Shown here: in pieces, positions 50,736 to 63,718 of the stretch
Position numbering within the stretch: position 1 is the stretch's first letter
Layout: each line of letters opens with the position of its first letter
Source: Cymodocea nodosa
Lineage: Eukaryota > Streptophyta > Magnoliopsida > Alismatales > Cymodoceaceae
Direction: 5' to 3'
DNA length: 64,000 nucleotides
Assembly: GCA_036874045.1 (NCBI GenBank)
Contig: JAZBRI010000003.1
Location: 508,501 to 572,500, forward strand
The notes under the pieces: generated by a model
The model's input: the letters and a program-made list of their open reading frames with translations, nothing else
Told to the model about the DNA's origin: nothing
Databases searched by the model: none
Program-made: the position numbers and the translations under genes

Positions 50736-50807
50736 CTAGGGTTTGAGAAGGATTTCGGCGGCGACGTTGATGAACTCACGGACTCGCGGGCAGGCCGACT
50801 GGGCCAT
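50736..50807 (-). other. Upstream ORF (23 codons) before MPP6
   Basis: On the minus strand an ATG at 50807 opens a 23-codon frame (MAQSACPRVREF ...) that stops at 50736, 33 bases before the MPP6 ATG. It contains an internal consensus donor (CC|GTGAGTTC), so part could also be an intron start in some transcripts. Whether the transcript starts upstream of 50807 is not known. Confidence 0.5.
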
Positions 50808-52130
50808 GGAAATCGGTAGCGTTGGACCTGTATTTTTTTTTTTTTTTTGAGAAAAGATAAATTTGAAAAAATTACTATTATCAAAAAATAAAAATAATGG
50901 ATCGATAGATATATCATCATCATCATATATTTATTTATTTATTTATTTTCCCTTAATAAAAAATGAAAAATTATATCGGATCTATTCAGCAATTCAAAGC
51001 TACTTCACAAAAAGTTGCTCAACGAATAATGCATTCAGCAACACATCACTGAAGAAATTACACATAAACAAATTATCTTTAAGAATTACAATTTTTACAT
51101 TTAATTACTTGACTAACCTTAACCCAGGTTTGAGATCGATCGTAAAGCAGTTAACCTCCAGGGAGTCACGCAAAAAGATAGCCATTATAAAAAATAACAA
51201 TCAATTTTTGCTAGTTATGTATTATTGGAAGTACATAATCGAACGAACTGATCGTTAGCAAAAAATATTTTCTCAAAAAACAAAATCTCCATTCCATCTA
51301 CTTATATGCTTCTTAAATATGAAAAGAAAAAAAGAAGAAGTAAATTTATTTTTCTCAGTTTACTCTCACTTAGGTGAAAAGTTTCTCGAAACTTCTTCGA
51401 TTCTCATTCCAGAAAATATAGTAATAGCTATTTCAAAGATCTCTCTTTTTTCCTCTATTATATTTTTATTGCATAGGTATTTGTGCGGTTTGAACATGAT
51501 AAAAAAAAAAGAAAAAAGACAGAAATAGAAAAGTTCTTGGGAAACTTCTTAAAGCGATAAGTTCAAGTAATGTTTTATAAAAGAGTTTAGAAACTTTGCG
51601 TGAAGATTTTAAGAGGGCTTTTTAAAAGTTTCGTAAGGGTTTAGGTGTGGGAAAACGTAAACGAATTTTACTGTTACTTTACTAGTAAATAACGGTAAAC
51701 GAAAAAAAATTTAAAAATGTAAAAACACTTTAAAAATATCGAGGAAAAAAAATCACCATTTTACTTTTCAACATTTGCTAAATACACAGACACCCCCCCC
51801 TAAATACAAAGCAAACTCCACCTTTTATATAACAACTAGCGAATTACCCGAAAGACTGAATAAGTTCGTTTTGATTCATAATGACTTAATATATAAAATA
51901 TTAAACTTCCAAAAAAAAACATGAGAAACACCCATCACATGGTTGCTTCTGTCGTCGTCGATCGTCCTCTCCAAGCAAAGAGCAAACTTTGTGTTAGCAG
52001 AGAAGATGGGATGATAAAAGTTGTGAGATGGTTTATTAAAAAAATTAATACATAGAAAATATGTGTAAGCTACTTAAATAAGACATCTCAACACATTCCT
52101 TTAAATTGAGGATATTTATTAATAATGCCC
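50808..52130. other. AT-rich intergenic region, no gene recognised
   Basis: The first bases are the MPP6 promoter side, with a poly-T run near 50831-50848. The remainder to 52.1 kb is AT-rich with short runs (C7 near 51792) and no family match. Confidence 0.5.
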
Positions 52131-54900
52131 AACTTAACAAGATTGTTGAATTGTTATTCGGCGATACTTTAGGAAATACATCAGTAGGTTTGTTCTGACT
52201 GTCCACGTCTTGCAATCAAGAGACCAGACTGAATCTTCTCTCACATAGCGTGATATACCAACCAGAAGATATGTGGGCAGTCGCCAGCTTGTCACATTAA
52301 ATTCTTGCAGAAGAATATGATGAGATAGAAAAATCTGCCAGCAGGATATCCAAGTGAGTTCACATGTTGCATATGTCGTGGCCATATATTCCACTTGTAT
52401 TAAAGATCAAGAAATAACTTGCTGCCACTTATTCTTCCAAGAAATCAGAAATGATAAAATTATTGATTTGAGGAATAAAGGATACCTTGTCTTCGAGTAC
52501 CCCATTTAGGTATGTTACCACATGTAAAGCAGTCTTGTACTGATTGGTGGTTTAAACGGCCATAAATAGGCTAAGAACCTATACGGCATAACTTATGTCG
52601 GGCCTAGAAACAGCTAAATACAACAATTTTCCCACAACTTACGCTATTGAGCTGGTTCTCTCGTAAGATCAGATCAGTCAGCAGCCAATTTGTGGTTCTG
52701 TCCAACACACCCTCATTGGATATTTAATTCGATAAGGTCATTGATTTTAAATTTAGAATGCAAAAAATCTCTAGTTTTAAAGATTTCTTCATGATTATTC
52801 GCCGCTATAGGGATATCATTGATATATATAAGAATAATGGTGATGGAATACCACATCTAAGAGTAAACAGGAAATATGTAAATAACCGTTAAGAGGACAT
52901 ATAGATTACTTCCTCTAAGTCACCATGGAGAAAAGTATTATTAACATCAAATTGATGTATTCTTTATTGGTAGACAGTTGTAACAATGGAAAGAAATCTA
53001 ACAGTAGTCTTACGATAAGAGCAAATGACTCGTTATAATCAATTCCCATGTGTTGGGTGTACTCTTTTGCCACCATCCTAGCTTTATATCTCTTGTCTCA
53101 CCATTTGATTTATACTTAATTTATAAATCCACTTGCTACATATGGGCTGTTTTCCATGTGAAAGATCAAGTAAGACCCCAGTATTATTATCTTCAAGGGC
53201 CTTAAATTTCCTCTTCCTTGGCATGAACCCATTAGGGGTCTTGCCTTGAGTACAAGTAGTGGGTTCATTATAAGTGGTGAGAGTGGAGAGAAAAGCTCTA
53301 TGCCTTGGTGAGAATCCATGATAGAGCAGAAAATTGGGATGGGCTGTCTTAGATTTTCCACGGGTATTAAAAATCCTTTGGATACCCAGGAGTTCTAATT
53401 ATCCTACTAGATCTTCTAGCATGGGTTTTGTTGGGATTAACAGGGTTTGGCTCATGAGTGTTTCAAGACTCCCCGTCTTCTTGTTGGATTTCAGAAGTGT
53501 CATCAGTGGCCTGATTGATAATAGGTTCAGTGTCATCCACAAAATCATCGCTATCATTATGATTGGGTACAGAAAAACTTTCTATCCTGGCTTAAGTTGT
53601 GGAAAGGGAAAACATTTTCATGCAATAGGATATTACGACTCACAAAGAATTGCTTGGCATCTAGATTATAAATTTGTAGGCCCTGGATTTAAATTTACGA
53701 TTGGGATCAGTTTTCTTCGCAAAACATAAGAAGCCTATGGTTCTTAGGATCATATTTGGGTTCCTTGTTGAACAGGACTTCATAGGGTGATTTGTTATGC
53801 AAAATGGGGTTTAGGTACGTAACCTTAAGCTCTTAGCAACATCAAGTAAGCGCCCGTGCTCTCTTTCCACCACCCCATTTTCTTGTGAGTTTATGGGCAA
53901 GAAAGTTGGTGGGTGACACCATTGGCACTAGAAAATTTTTAAAATCATTGGAAGAAAATTCAGTTGCATTACCAGTTCTAATACACTTTACATTACATTT
54001 TCTTGAGTTGACTTGTAACAAACATTAGAAAATTTTTCAAAACATGAGGAACATCACGCTTACCATGCACCAAATAAACCCAAGTGTTTCTAATCCAGTT
54101 ATCAACAATGGTAAGAAAATAATTGAAGGCGTACCTTCACAGTGGCTACACAGTTTTATCTTTCCTTCGATTACCAAAAACTCCCCTGTTTTGTTGTCCA
54201 TGATCTCTCCCTCCAATATTTGGCACTAAGATTCTTGTTTACCATGTAGGTGGATGAGTCTCCGATGGCATTCCCTACCGTAACATTCCTTTGGCACTCT
54301 TCTTGCAATATCAAGTTATAGACCCTATCGAGGTTTGGAAGGGGCTGATTGTGCAATGTCTGACCCCTTATTGCAGAATAAGACTCATCTAACCCAAGTA
54401 AAAACTAAATCACCAAGTGTTCTTCTTCCCTTTCTATATAAATTCCCGTAGCACCACATTTGCAGATGCCGCACTTGCAAACCGGGAAAGAAGAGTGGAT
54501 TGCAAGTTCGTTCCACAAGGATTTTAATTTGGTAAAATATTCCCCAAACATTTCTGTCTTCTAGGTAGATTTCAGAGATAGCTTGCTTCAAATGGAAGAT
54601 TCTTGGAGCGTTTTGCAGCGAAAATTGGTGCTCAAGATCTTACCATATCTGCGTTTTGTTCTCCATGTATGTGATACTTTGCGCCATGTCAGGCTTGACG
54701 ATCTTCATCACCCTCCTCTTATGTGGAATAGTTCTCCCGATACAAGGGCTTGGTGACGAGATTGACCCCTAGATTGTTCGACGGATGGACATAGTAGGGG
54801 CTGCTCCGGTCGGTGCCACCGCCATGGTTACAGTTCGTGACGAGGGGAAGAGGGAAGCCGGCTAGGGCACGGTGGGAGAAGGCGGTGCCGTAAATACGTA
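52130..54900 (-). mobile_element. Broken Ty1-copia LTR-retrotransposon fossil
   Basis: Read on the minus strand, the segment from about 54.85 kb downwards shows a gag-like region (54.85-54.3 kb), traces of an integrase region (about 54.1-53.7 kb), then a reverse-transcriptase region (about 53.3-52.8 kb) with the copia phrases for the start of RT, and the part leading to RNase H near 52.6-52.3 kb. The order is that of copia (integrase before RT). It has well over ten breaks and is dead. No LTR pair, primer-binding site or target duplication was recognised, so ends are approximate. Its reading quality is a little better than that of the other copia fossil, suggesting it may be somewhat younger. 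Confidence 0.8.
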
Positions 54901-55131
54901 ATATCGTCGGAACATCATGTATTTTCGAATTTTATAATTTAATTTATAATAAGATATATTAATTATGGTACATTAACATTTAAGTTAAAATTTTATTATC
55001 TTTTGTCGAATACAGAAATATTAACTTTTCTCTTCAAAGCATTTGATAAAATTGAAATGCTAAAAAAAAAGTTTAATTTGAAATTACTTTTTTATTTCTC
55101 ATTTCCTTTATTATTAATATTCTACATATAA

Positions 55132-55170
55132 GAGGGGAGGGGGGGGGGGGGGGTGAGGGGGGAGGGAGGG
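55132..55170 (+). repeat. Poly-G tract with G-quadruplex potential
   Basis: GAGGGGAGG leads into an uninterrupted run of 15 G (55139-55153) and then GTGAG-type interruptions with further runs of six and three G to 55170. Such a run in AT-rich DNA could form a G-quadruplex, or may be partly a sequencing or assembly artefact. Confidence 0.8.
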
Positions 55171-57240
55171 TTTGTGCTTCGTTAGAATTTTTAAAAATGA
55201 AAGAAAGGAAAATGTGAAAAAAAAAAATATTTATTTATGTATATATGGAAACTTAAGAAAGTTAAAAAAAATTTCAAGTATAGAATGTGAGTCTTTTTTA
55301 AAAATCAACGATCTCCCAATCCAAAATCTAAGAAATCGACCCTTGCACCCGAACCTCGTTCGAAAACCTTGTTGATCTCGACGGACTACTCAGCTCGCCT
55401 AAAGACCTCACTTGACAACATCTGTAGAATAAAAATCATTTAATTTCTATTCATAACTTGTATTTATATGATATTTAATTGTACATATGTGATGAACTCC
55501 ACTACGTATAATATTATATACAAAAAGAGAGAGAAAAATGTAAATATTAACATGCTTCCTTTATAAATTATCTTTGAACATAGATAAACTCGCTTTTTTC
55601 TACTTTATGAATTGACATAAATGTAAATTGCATATTTCTTTCTTTTGCATTGAACAGTCTACTAAAACTTGCACACATTTCTTCCCTTCATACGATTCTA
55701 ATTATTTATCTTCGCATATATATATGTGTGTTCAGAGTCGTCCACATATAAACATTTATAACAAATGATCATGAGTACTTACAGTAGTAATATACTCGCA
55801 TATATATATATAAGAAAAAGTGATGTTGTAAGTATCTATATTATTTAGATTAATCTGAACAATGTAGATTATAAAAAAGAAAAAAAAAATCGATTAATTT
55901 ACTCTCACATCTACATATGATATTATAGCCTTTTTTAAATCCAACAATTCTAGATGTAAATCTAGATTATGGCCAATGAATAAGTGTTTAATTCTTTACA
56001 AAGAGTTGAAGAGTAGATAAGTCTCTTATGTTGGTAAATAAATAACTGTTTCATTCGAGAACATTTGTGTATAACAAATACTATTCGTTAATGTGTTACT
56101 ACTTTACATCAATAGTTGTGTGAATTGTTTAAAGCACATTATTATTGTTAATTTTATATATTATCTTTTTTCATACATGTCATACAATATTCTTGATATT
56201 GTCGATTTTTCATAACTTAATTAAATGTTTGGATCTGTCGTCATTGAACCGACTAGTTAAAAAGAGTCAAGTTTTTGAAAAAAGAGAGTTAGTTATGGTA
56301 CCGCACGTTGACATTAAGAGTGAATAAATTGACATGAGTTAAACAAAAATTGATGTTTTTTTTTAATACAATCTGTACCATTTAGATTGATTTGAATGAT
56401 ACAAACATCTACAATAAAGAATTGCAAATACCTATAATATCATTTTCCTATATATATATATAACTACCAAAACATGTAATTCCGAGTGGACACATTGAAT
56501 TGCATTTTCCAATTTTGGTGTGTAAACTCAATTGATTAGGGTTTCTTAGATGTCATTTAGGAGAACAAGTATCTATTTTTACCACAGGTAATTTTACCAA
56601 GCTGCTGTCGTCTTTTAGTCTATATCTCTTTTAGATATATTTATGCATCTGGTCTAATCGTATATCGAATATTTTGTGGTTGTTTTTTTATTTATTATAA
56701 TTACTCTTTTTTCTTTTAGTTGTACCGTGGCTCAAGGATTAGAATTTTAACGAATTTCTACGCTTTTTTTTAAAAAAAAAATAATAATAATTTCTCTCTC
56801 TTTTTACCAATAATATCGTTATCATCGTCATCATTCCCGGAATGACCAACTCAGGTAGACAGACACTGCTGGAGACTAGAGTTGATGGGTTCGGAGCCAT
56901 GGCGCAGCAGAGTCGACAGTCATCTCTCTCTCTCTCTTATTGCAGCTTCCCATGCAGAATAACTATTGCTATCACACAGAGTCCTTTCTCCGCTTTCTTT
57001 TTCCACCGTCTCCTCTTCCAAACCTGCCCTCTGACTGACATTAGCAGCACTTCAGGCGCCCTTAAAACTTGCTCCCCCTCTTGACCCTGAAAAGGAACTG
57101 GGAGTTGCCTTGTTTTGGGTGAGTAGATATGGTAAGTAAGCCCACCCAACAACATATATCTCAGCCACAACCTTCCATTCATGTATATAAAACAAACAGC
57201 CATGGGAGGAACTCGCCAGGGTACCCCTTGCCAGCTCCCA

Positions 57241-57277
57241 GAAGAAGAAGAAGAAGAAGAAGAAGAAGAAGAAGAAG
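57241..57277. repeat. (GAA)n microsatellite
   Basis: Twelve nearly perfect GAA units upstream of the DVL gene. Confidence 0.95.
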
Positions 57278-57910
57278 GACAAGTAGTTTTTATTCTGTTT
57301 CATCTACTTGATCACAGTCTATGTACGTGTTAATTGTTTACATAATCTTAAATTAGTTTTCGTCTATATATATCCAACTATCATTTAGGGTTGAATGAAT
57401 GAGGTAGCAATGGAATAGGTCTTAATTACATATGGATACACCTCTATCCTCAACCTTTTTAATTTAGCAGAGAATTAGTTGTATGCAAACAAGTAATTAA
57501 GCATACAGCCGGTAAGTAAGCAAGTAAGTGGATATATAGATAAACGAACAACAAGATAAAAAAGCTTTGATAAAACCAAGTGAATGACACATAGTTTTTA
57601 TCAAAATAAGATATAAATTTAATGAACATGAAAATTACTACTACGTACTGTTATATATAAAAAACTGAAAAAGAATATAAATCCGATCCATTTAAAGGTG
57701 CATAGTTAAAAGTGAAGCAGAATTCACTGTTGCTTCTCTCCTTTCTGCTGTGGCTGTGCGTGTTGAATTCAACTGATGAATATTTTTCATTGGAACGGTT
57801 ATGAATTGATATATTCTCTTTAATAAACGTCTCAGCCCCACACCTTCCTCTCCTCTCTGGTATCATCCACACCCACACATCTCAAACTCCAAAAGTTGCA
57901 GTCACACATG

Positions 57911-57932
57911 CCTCTCTCTCTCTCTCTCTCTT
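57911..57932. repeat. (CT)n microsatellite
   Basis: A CT run about 200 bases before the DVL start codon, a common element of plant 5' leaders. Confidence 0.93.
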
Positions 57933-58125
57933 TCTCTGGTCCAAGAACACGCTCTTCTGGTCTAGGGGTACAGAGGAGTGTGTGTCTGTGAGATGTTGGG
58001 AGGGAGAGAGGTGTTCTTCGATCCAGTTGCAGGAGATGAATGCAATGCGGGGAAGAGAGATCTGGTGAAAGAAAGAATATAGAGTAGTCATCTGAAGGAG
58101 GGGGGAGAGAGATACATCAGCGAAG

Positions 58126-58392
58126 ATGGACGAGAAGTGGAAGCTGGGGAAGAAAGGAAGCAGGAACGCCAGCAGCGGCAGCAACACAAGCATGATGAGA
58201 TGCGGTAGCATAGGAGGAGGACGAGGAGGAGGAGGCGAGTCGTCGGTGCTGAAGAGATCGGACTCGGTGCCGGCAAGGAGCAAGTTTTCAAGCAAGTGCG
58301 CTTCGGTGGTGAAAGAGAAAAGGGCTAAGTTCTACATTGTGAGGAGATGCGTCACCATGCTCGTCTGTTGGAAGGACTACCGTGACAGCTGA
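58126..58392 (+). CDS. DVL/ROTUNDIFOLIA-like small polypeptide
   Basis: Single-exon gene of 88 aa. The N-terminal two thirds is low-complexity (Ser/Gly-rich, basic). The C-terminus [20 protein letters not shown] is the diagnostic RTFL/DVL domain, with the conserved RRC, CW and D residues. DVL peptides are plasma-membrane-associated, plant-specific small proteins whose overexpression reduces polar cell elongation in leaves and fruit. The ATG at 58126 is in a purine-rich context (GCGAAGATGGAC) and gives a family-typical length. The stop is TGA at 58390-58392. Like most members it has no intron. The gene is bracketed by triplet and dinucleotide repeats, which may make its untranslated regions length-variable. 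Confidence 0.92.
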   Translation: MDEKWKLGKKGSRNASSGSNTSMMRCGSIGGGRGGGGESSVLKRSDSVPARSKFSSKCASVVKEKRAKFYIVRRCVTMLVCWKDYRDS

Positions 58393-61129
58393 TGCTCTCG
58401 ATCTCTCTAGCTCCCATGATCATCTCTTCATCATCATCTTCTTCTTCTTCTTCTTCTTCTTCTTCCTTCCTCTCTGCTGATCGGTTATGTACATATCTAT
58501 GTTGGGTTCGTTCCTTCTCCCTCGCAAATTTCATCTTTGCGAGAAAATTCTTGTTGTTTCACCTGAAACTTTTGAGATTTCATGATATATATATAAGCTG
58601 GCGAGGAGGAGGGGGCTTCTTCTGCTGCAACCATTTTTCTGCACATCATAAGATCATCATTGGAGCATTATTTCAGATCTAAACACACACACCATATGAT
58701 TGCAGTGGGTTTCGGTCATGCACACCCCTTCCTTCTTGGTGATCAAGATCTGCAACCTTGCCCCTTGGGATGGCCATTTCTAGCGCATCTGCGTATTCCA
58801 CCTCCATGATCATTGCGCAGATGGTTCAGATCCACGGGCTTCTACCATCTTTTCTTGGGCAAACAATTTTTTTTTTCTTTTCGATCTGCAATCTCTATGC
58901 ACGAGAAATGCCATCGATCATAAGAAGAGATTTACCCCAGATTAATTAGATCTTTTCTCTTCTACCACCACCGTTCGTATATTTTATATTCACCCTTCTC
59001 TGTGGGTTTATTGTTTTGTTGATTGAAGCGGTGGATGCACCTCAAGTGCGGAAGTGCCTCAAAATTTCTTGGTATTTTACGAAATGTAGGGTGTACTAAA
59101 CTAATTATTGCCGACCATTTTTGAAAATTTAGGGTGTATTAAATCTTGTTTGCACATGTCTTTGAACAACTCGTGGTTTTGAAAAATCCTGATGACCAAA
59201 CCGAGTGGCACGTGCCAACAAGCATCGAAGGCCGCTATGTGATTTGATCCTTCTTTTTTTTTTTGCCAAGTTGGTCATGACATTTAAACTAATTTGTTTT
59301 CTAGAAATTAATCTGAATACAGTCCTTGTGTGGTCACGCACCGACTGTTTTTTCACATTTTGACCGAGTCAAACTTAACGTGTTAAATGGTTCTATATAT
59401 AATTAAAAATTTAATACGTAAATACAAAAGTAATTAGAAAAAAAGAGCTTCTAGCCAGGTACATTCAGAAAATTTCCTAAATCATATAAAAATAAGAATG
59501 ATAAGCTTAATTATAAGATGTAAGAAGTTAGTTAAGCAGTCAGGAGATTAATTAAGTGCAACCTGTTGCTTGATCTGATGCTGTTCCTACATCTGGATCG
59601 TATTGTTTGATCAAGTGAAATTAATGGATTCATTCCAATTCAAACAGAAGCCTTCGTCCCAGTGATATGCATGTACTACGACGTACCCACCTTTAATTAA
59701 TACTGGGGGGGCGGCAAGCAATTAAAGGATGAAGATGAAGATGATGGATGGATGGTGTCCGTAATTAATCGATCGATCTGTAGACGCCCGGCCGCTTGCC
59801 TTTGGTCTCACATGCATGCCTTGATCAAGGAACACGCATTTGTTATCAGGACCACAGATGGTCTGGTCCCATTGATTTATTATTACAAGCAGGCGACCGG
59901 CAGGGAAGAACATGCATGGGTAGAGAGTACAAAGACGACGACAAGCCATCACGGTCAAAGCTCACCTGGTTACAATCTCCTCCGCGCGTGCATGGTGACC
60001 ACCTTCGGTACACTTGGCAAATAGTGTGCCACTGTACGTGAACCCCGGCCGCGTAATTATAAAGAAGGATCGGATCCATCATGACTTTAATTCATGTTTA
60101 ATTGTACTAATTAATTTGCAGGCCGGTGTAAAATCTACGTATGAAATGGAATACATGTACCCACACATACGGGGGAGTTGTCCCCCTCTCGAAGTTCCGG
60201 ACGACCTTCCGACTCATGATAGTGAACAACTAATAGAGAACTAAACTAACACTGGGATTAATGCAACTAAAAACCCTCACTGCAGGAAATTTAGTGCTAC
60301 AAATTAAGGTGAAAACAGAGTTGGATGGTATGTGGCCTCGAAGGCTGCCAGAAAACCAGAGGATGGACAGGGAGGACAAAGTTGGACTACGTGGGAAGAC
60401 GAGGAGGCGACCTGCTTGCCATTTGGACGTGGAGGGAGATGAAGGCTGGCGCTGGTTTATTGCTAATTAATAAATCTCCGCGTGAACGTTTGTTCTAGTT
60501 AATCGTAACTCACGACAAGCAAAATGGTACAAGAGTTATAGCCAAATTAAGTCACGATTGAACAAAATTCCAATTGCTTGATTTTTTTTTATTTCATAAA
60601 GTAAAAAATGAAAGATGACTTAAAACTTAAAATTATAAAGAAAAACGCAAACTAACTAATATCAAGTGTTTAGCATCAATTCAACGGCCACGCCATTCTT
60701 CTGCCCCTCGTTTCCATTGGAACTTTCAACGCGATGAAACAGAAACAACCAGGTTTTACAGGTTCTCGTTCGTCATTTCCTTTTTAAAGGCAACATATTA
60801 TGTTCTGATTGTTACTTTGGAGATCCAATTCAGCAAGTTTTCCTGGTGACGGCCATGAACCGTACTTCTGCAAACGAATCCAAACAGCTACAATACAACA
60901 GAATGGCTGCAATATCTTGCACCCCCAACAAAATGAACAGGAAAACCACACACCAAAAAGTGCTATCAGTTAGTTATATGTCTGTCAATGGCCGCAACCA
61001 AAAAGATGTTTAATACAGCAGTTATCAATATTATACATTACAATATTGCTGGTTTAGGTGTATTATGTCCCCATGAAATGGGTGCAGGTCACGAGGAGAA
61101 CGCAACATTGTACACGTGCTTGAACGTCA
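58393..61129. other. Intergenic region between DVL and SDIR1 genes
   Basis: It begins with the DVL 3' flank, including a (CTT)n run at 58437-58465. The segment 59.7-60.5 kb has more balanced composition and several open frames but no recognisable protein family or splice pattern. Nothing else was assigned. Confidence 0.5.
58437..58465. repeat. (CTT)n microsatellite
   Basis: CTT/TTC triplet run about 45 bases after the DVL stop codon, within its likely 3' UTR. Confidence 0.93.
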
Positions 61130-63718
61130 TCATACCGTGTAGGAAACATCTGTTTCGCTTTCACTGCTTCCATGCCATCCAGTGCCGGCTCTATACTTGC
61201 AAACAGGGCAAGTACCTTGTTGCCGCAACCAAGGATCTATGCAGTTGGCATGGAACTGGAAAACGTAGGGATATATAAATTTCAGGTTAACTAATGCTTG
61301 ATCAAGGTTAGGGAGAAGCGAGTTATGCAAAAAAAGGATCGTGAACAGGGTATGACCAAGCAATTTACCTGATGCAAGCAGGGTAAGGTTCGTATTAGTT
61401 CTCCCATACCAACTTGTTCCAAACAAACGCTGCATGTCAGTTCATCTTCTGCAGATCTTGCGTTTCCGTCAGACTTGTTTGAGCCATAACATTTCTGCTA
61501 AATTTAAGCAGAAATTAAACTATATATTTCCAAAAAAACGACAATAATCACACCAATGAACACAATTTTATTAGCGACGTTCAGACATACACGATGACAT
61601 ACATGTCATCATCATCATAAGAAAACCTTCAGTAAAAGAGGTGGACGCCAATATATCAATATTTTCTTTGTGTGCTTACCATAAAATATTAGCATGCTAA
61701 TCTACTCAGATTACAAACAAATAGCAACAAAGCAGGCAAATAAATTCTACTAATAGAAACAAGAATCTGGGTAGGGGGAATAGAAAACAGAATGACGTCA
61801 ACACCAAGAACTTTAGTTTGTTTGGACCCAAACCTAACCCTGGAGAAAGTTGGCTGCACAGTATCAAGATGGTTGTTATTCCGTCACCATAATCTCCCAT
61901 ATACATCTCTAACTCTCCTTCTAATATAACGGTTAATCAGATGCAGACAATCATGGGATCACCCACTAAGAAGCCAACATGTCAAGATAGTTTTCACGCT
62001 ATCAACAGGGCCTCGCCAGAACCCAGGTAGTTTGGGTTAAACTAACGAACCGGCCCTGTGATTTCTCAAGAAATTAATGCCCCTTGGAGACTGCTTATAA
62101 AAACACAACTAGTTCAAGATGAGAATTGAACTATATAATTCAATCGTATGGTACTGTTTTATACTTTACATACATTATTACTTCAAAATAACTTTAGTTT
62201 TATAGGTTTTTCCTTCGTCATTTCTTTTTTTATATCACAAAGCTTAATGAATGATCCACCATGTATCAACCATTAAATAATTAAATAAAAATCCATAAAC
62301 CAATAACGTAAGACCAAGATAATACTGGTAGCAGCAATTTGATGTTCTCTCTCCATTCTGTAACATTCTATCCTACCGGGCTTGACTCCAGATTGAATGG
62401 CAGGACATGTGACAAGAAAGACTTAGTCAAAATGACACATTGAACAGAGCATAGTAGCAATTGCTGGGCTATGACCTATGGGCACGGGAACATGTGAAAA
62501 AAATAGTCGATTACCTAGGATTTCCAAATTTTTCAAATGGAGAAAAGAAAGGTGATGTTTACCTCCTCCGGTGCAGTAGAAGACGATCCTTGTTGCAGCG
62601 CTGATACATCACTGCTTTCAATGATAGATTTATCATCGTGGACATATAATTACAATTGTAAAGTTAGCAAGTAGGAAAATACAAAACCAAAATAAAAAAA
62701 AGGCAGATGGACGATCCAGATATTCATGAAAAACCATAAATAACTTACTTTTGAGAATTCAAAGACCCATGATATGACTGTCCTTTATATTTGTGTATAG
62801 GTAGAGAATTGATCTCCTCTTCAGACATTGAAGGAATTCCAGGACTATTGTCAGCATCCAATGCCCTTAAGGTATCGTAATCTGCAATAACTTGAAATTA
62901 ATGCTCCATTTGAAACACTAAAGTCTTCTCGATAACAAAGAAAAAATGACAGAAATAATAATGGAATTCACTAGGAACAGAATTGTCACTAGTCATGCCC
63001 CTACCCAAATCATCAAACTCACGATCGAGAAGTGCCAGCTGAAGCCTAAGACCTTGTAGCCTCCCCCTTGTTGCAAAGGCTATAGATGGGGGCATATGCA
63101 CCCGGAGCTCAGTATGTCCAAGCAAACCATTTGATGCGGCAGTATGGGCTTGTGCCTGTGCTTGTAGTTGTTGACAAGTTGCATACATCCTAAGACTCGT
63201 GGCCATTAAAAATACCCCCAACACTAGCCAAACCTACTTGTGTAAATGCCCAGGAGAGCTCAATTGAGATATGATTTGTAATTCGTCAATACCAAAGAAT
63301 TCAAAATTCTGGTACATAACTTACCAGAAAGTTCGGTGACATCTGATGTGAATTTAGAATCATGAATAGCAAAAGAACTGCCATAACAAACTCAAAATTA
63401 AAATCATACGAGTTTTTCCAATGGATGTTAAAGTTAGAGAGGAATGGACTAATTGTCTATTAAACTAAGAGGAAAAATGAAGTACCTGTCACAAGAAATA
63501 CTAACGAGTTAGCACTTGCAGGACGCCCTCCGCTATGCATTCGCTGAGGGAGAAAAAAGAAGAAGAAGAGGAACTTGAAGAAGTTAATTCAGAGTAATAC
63601 AGCCACAAACAAAATTTTGCCAAAAATAAGCAAAATGTACCAATGCACGCCTCTCCGGGACGAACCCCGGGAACCCAGTCTCAATGTCTCCTCTGTTTCC
63701 CCGGAAAACGAAGCTCAT
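61130..63718 (-). CDS. SDIR1: SDIR1-like RING-H2 E3 ubiquitin ligase, 8 exons
   Basis: Exons on the minus strand: 63718-63641, 63543-63486, 63377-63325, 63233-63005, 62881-62749, 62614-62563, 61494-61369 and 61255-61130, total 855 nt (284 aa). The protein starts MSFVFRGNRGDIETGFPGF, has two hydrophobic segments (about 37-56 and 62-78), then LRMYATCQQLQAQAQAH, GHTELRVHMPPSIAFATRGR and LQLALLDREFDDLDYDTLRA. It ends with a RING-H2 domain at 222-262 (CSVC...PCLHQFHANC...CPVC) with all eight zinc ligands (C3H2C3). This is the arrangement of Arabidopsis SDIR1 (273 aa), an ER-membrane ligase that promotes ABA signalling and stomatal closure under drought and salt; function here is by homology. Exon 7 has tandem acceptors TAGCAG, so a one-residue Gln variant before KCYG is possible; the model uses the second. 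No obvious defect is present. Confidence 0.95.

Larger units (their letters stand above)
54901..58125. other. AT-rich intergenic region and probable upstream region of the DVL gene
   Basis: A G-run lies at 55132-55170 (separate entry). From about 56.84 to 57.28 kb the base composition is more balanced but without a family match, and (GAA)n sits at 57241-57277. A (CT)n run at 57911-57932 and purine-rich DNA just before 58126 are typical of a plant leader. A TATATATAA near 57652 is a weak TATA candidate. Confidence 0.45.

Noticed and set aside
59700-60500. Cluster of overlapping open frames with balanced composition
   Set aside because: No family match, no consistent splice sites and frames open on both strands; not supported as a gene.
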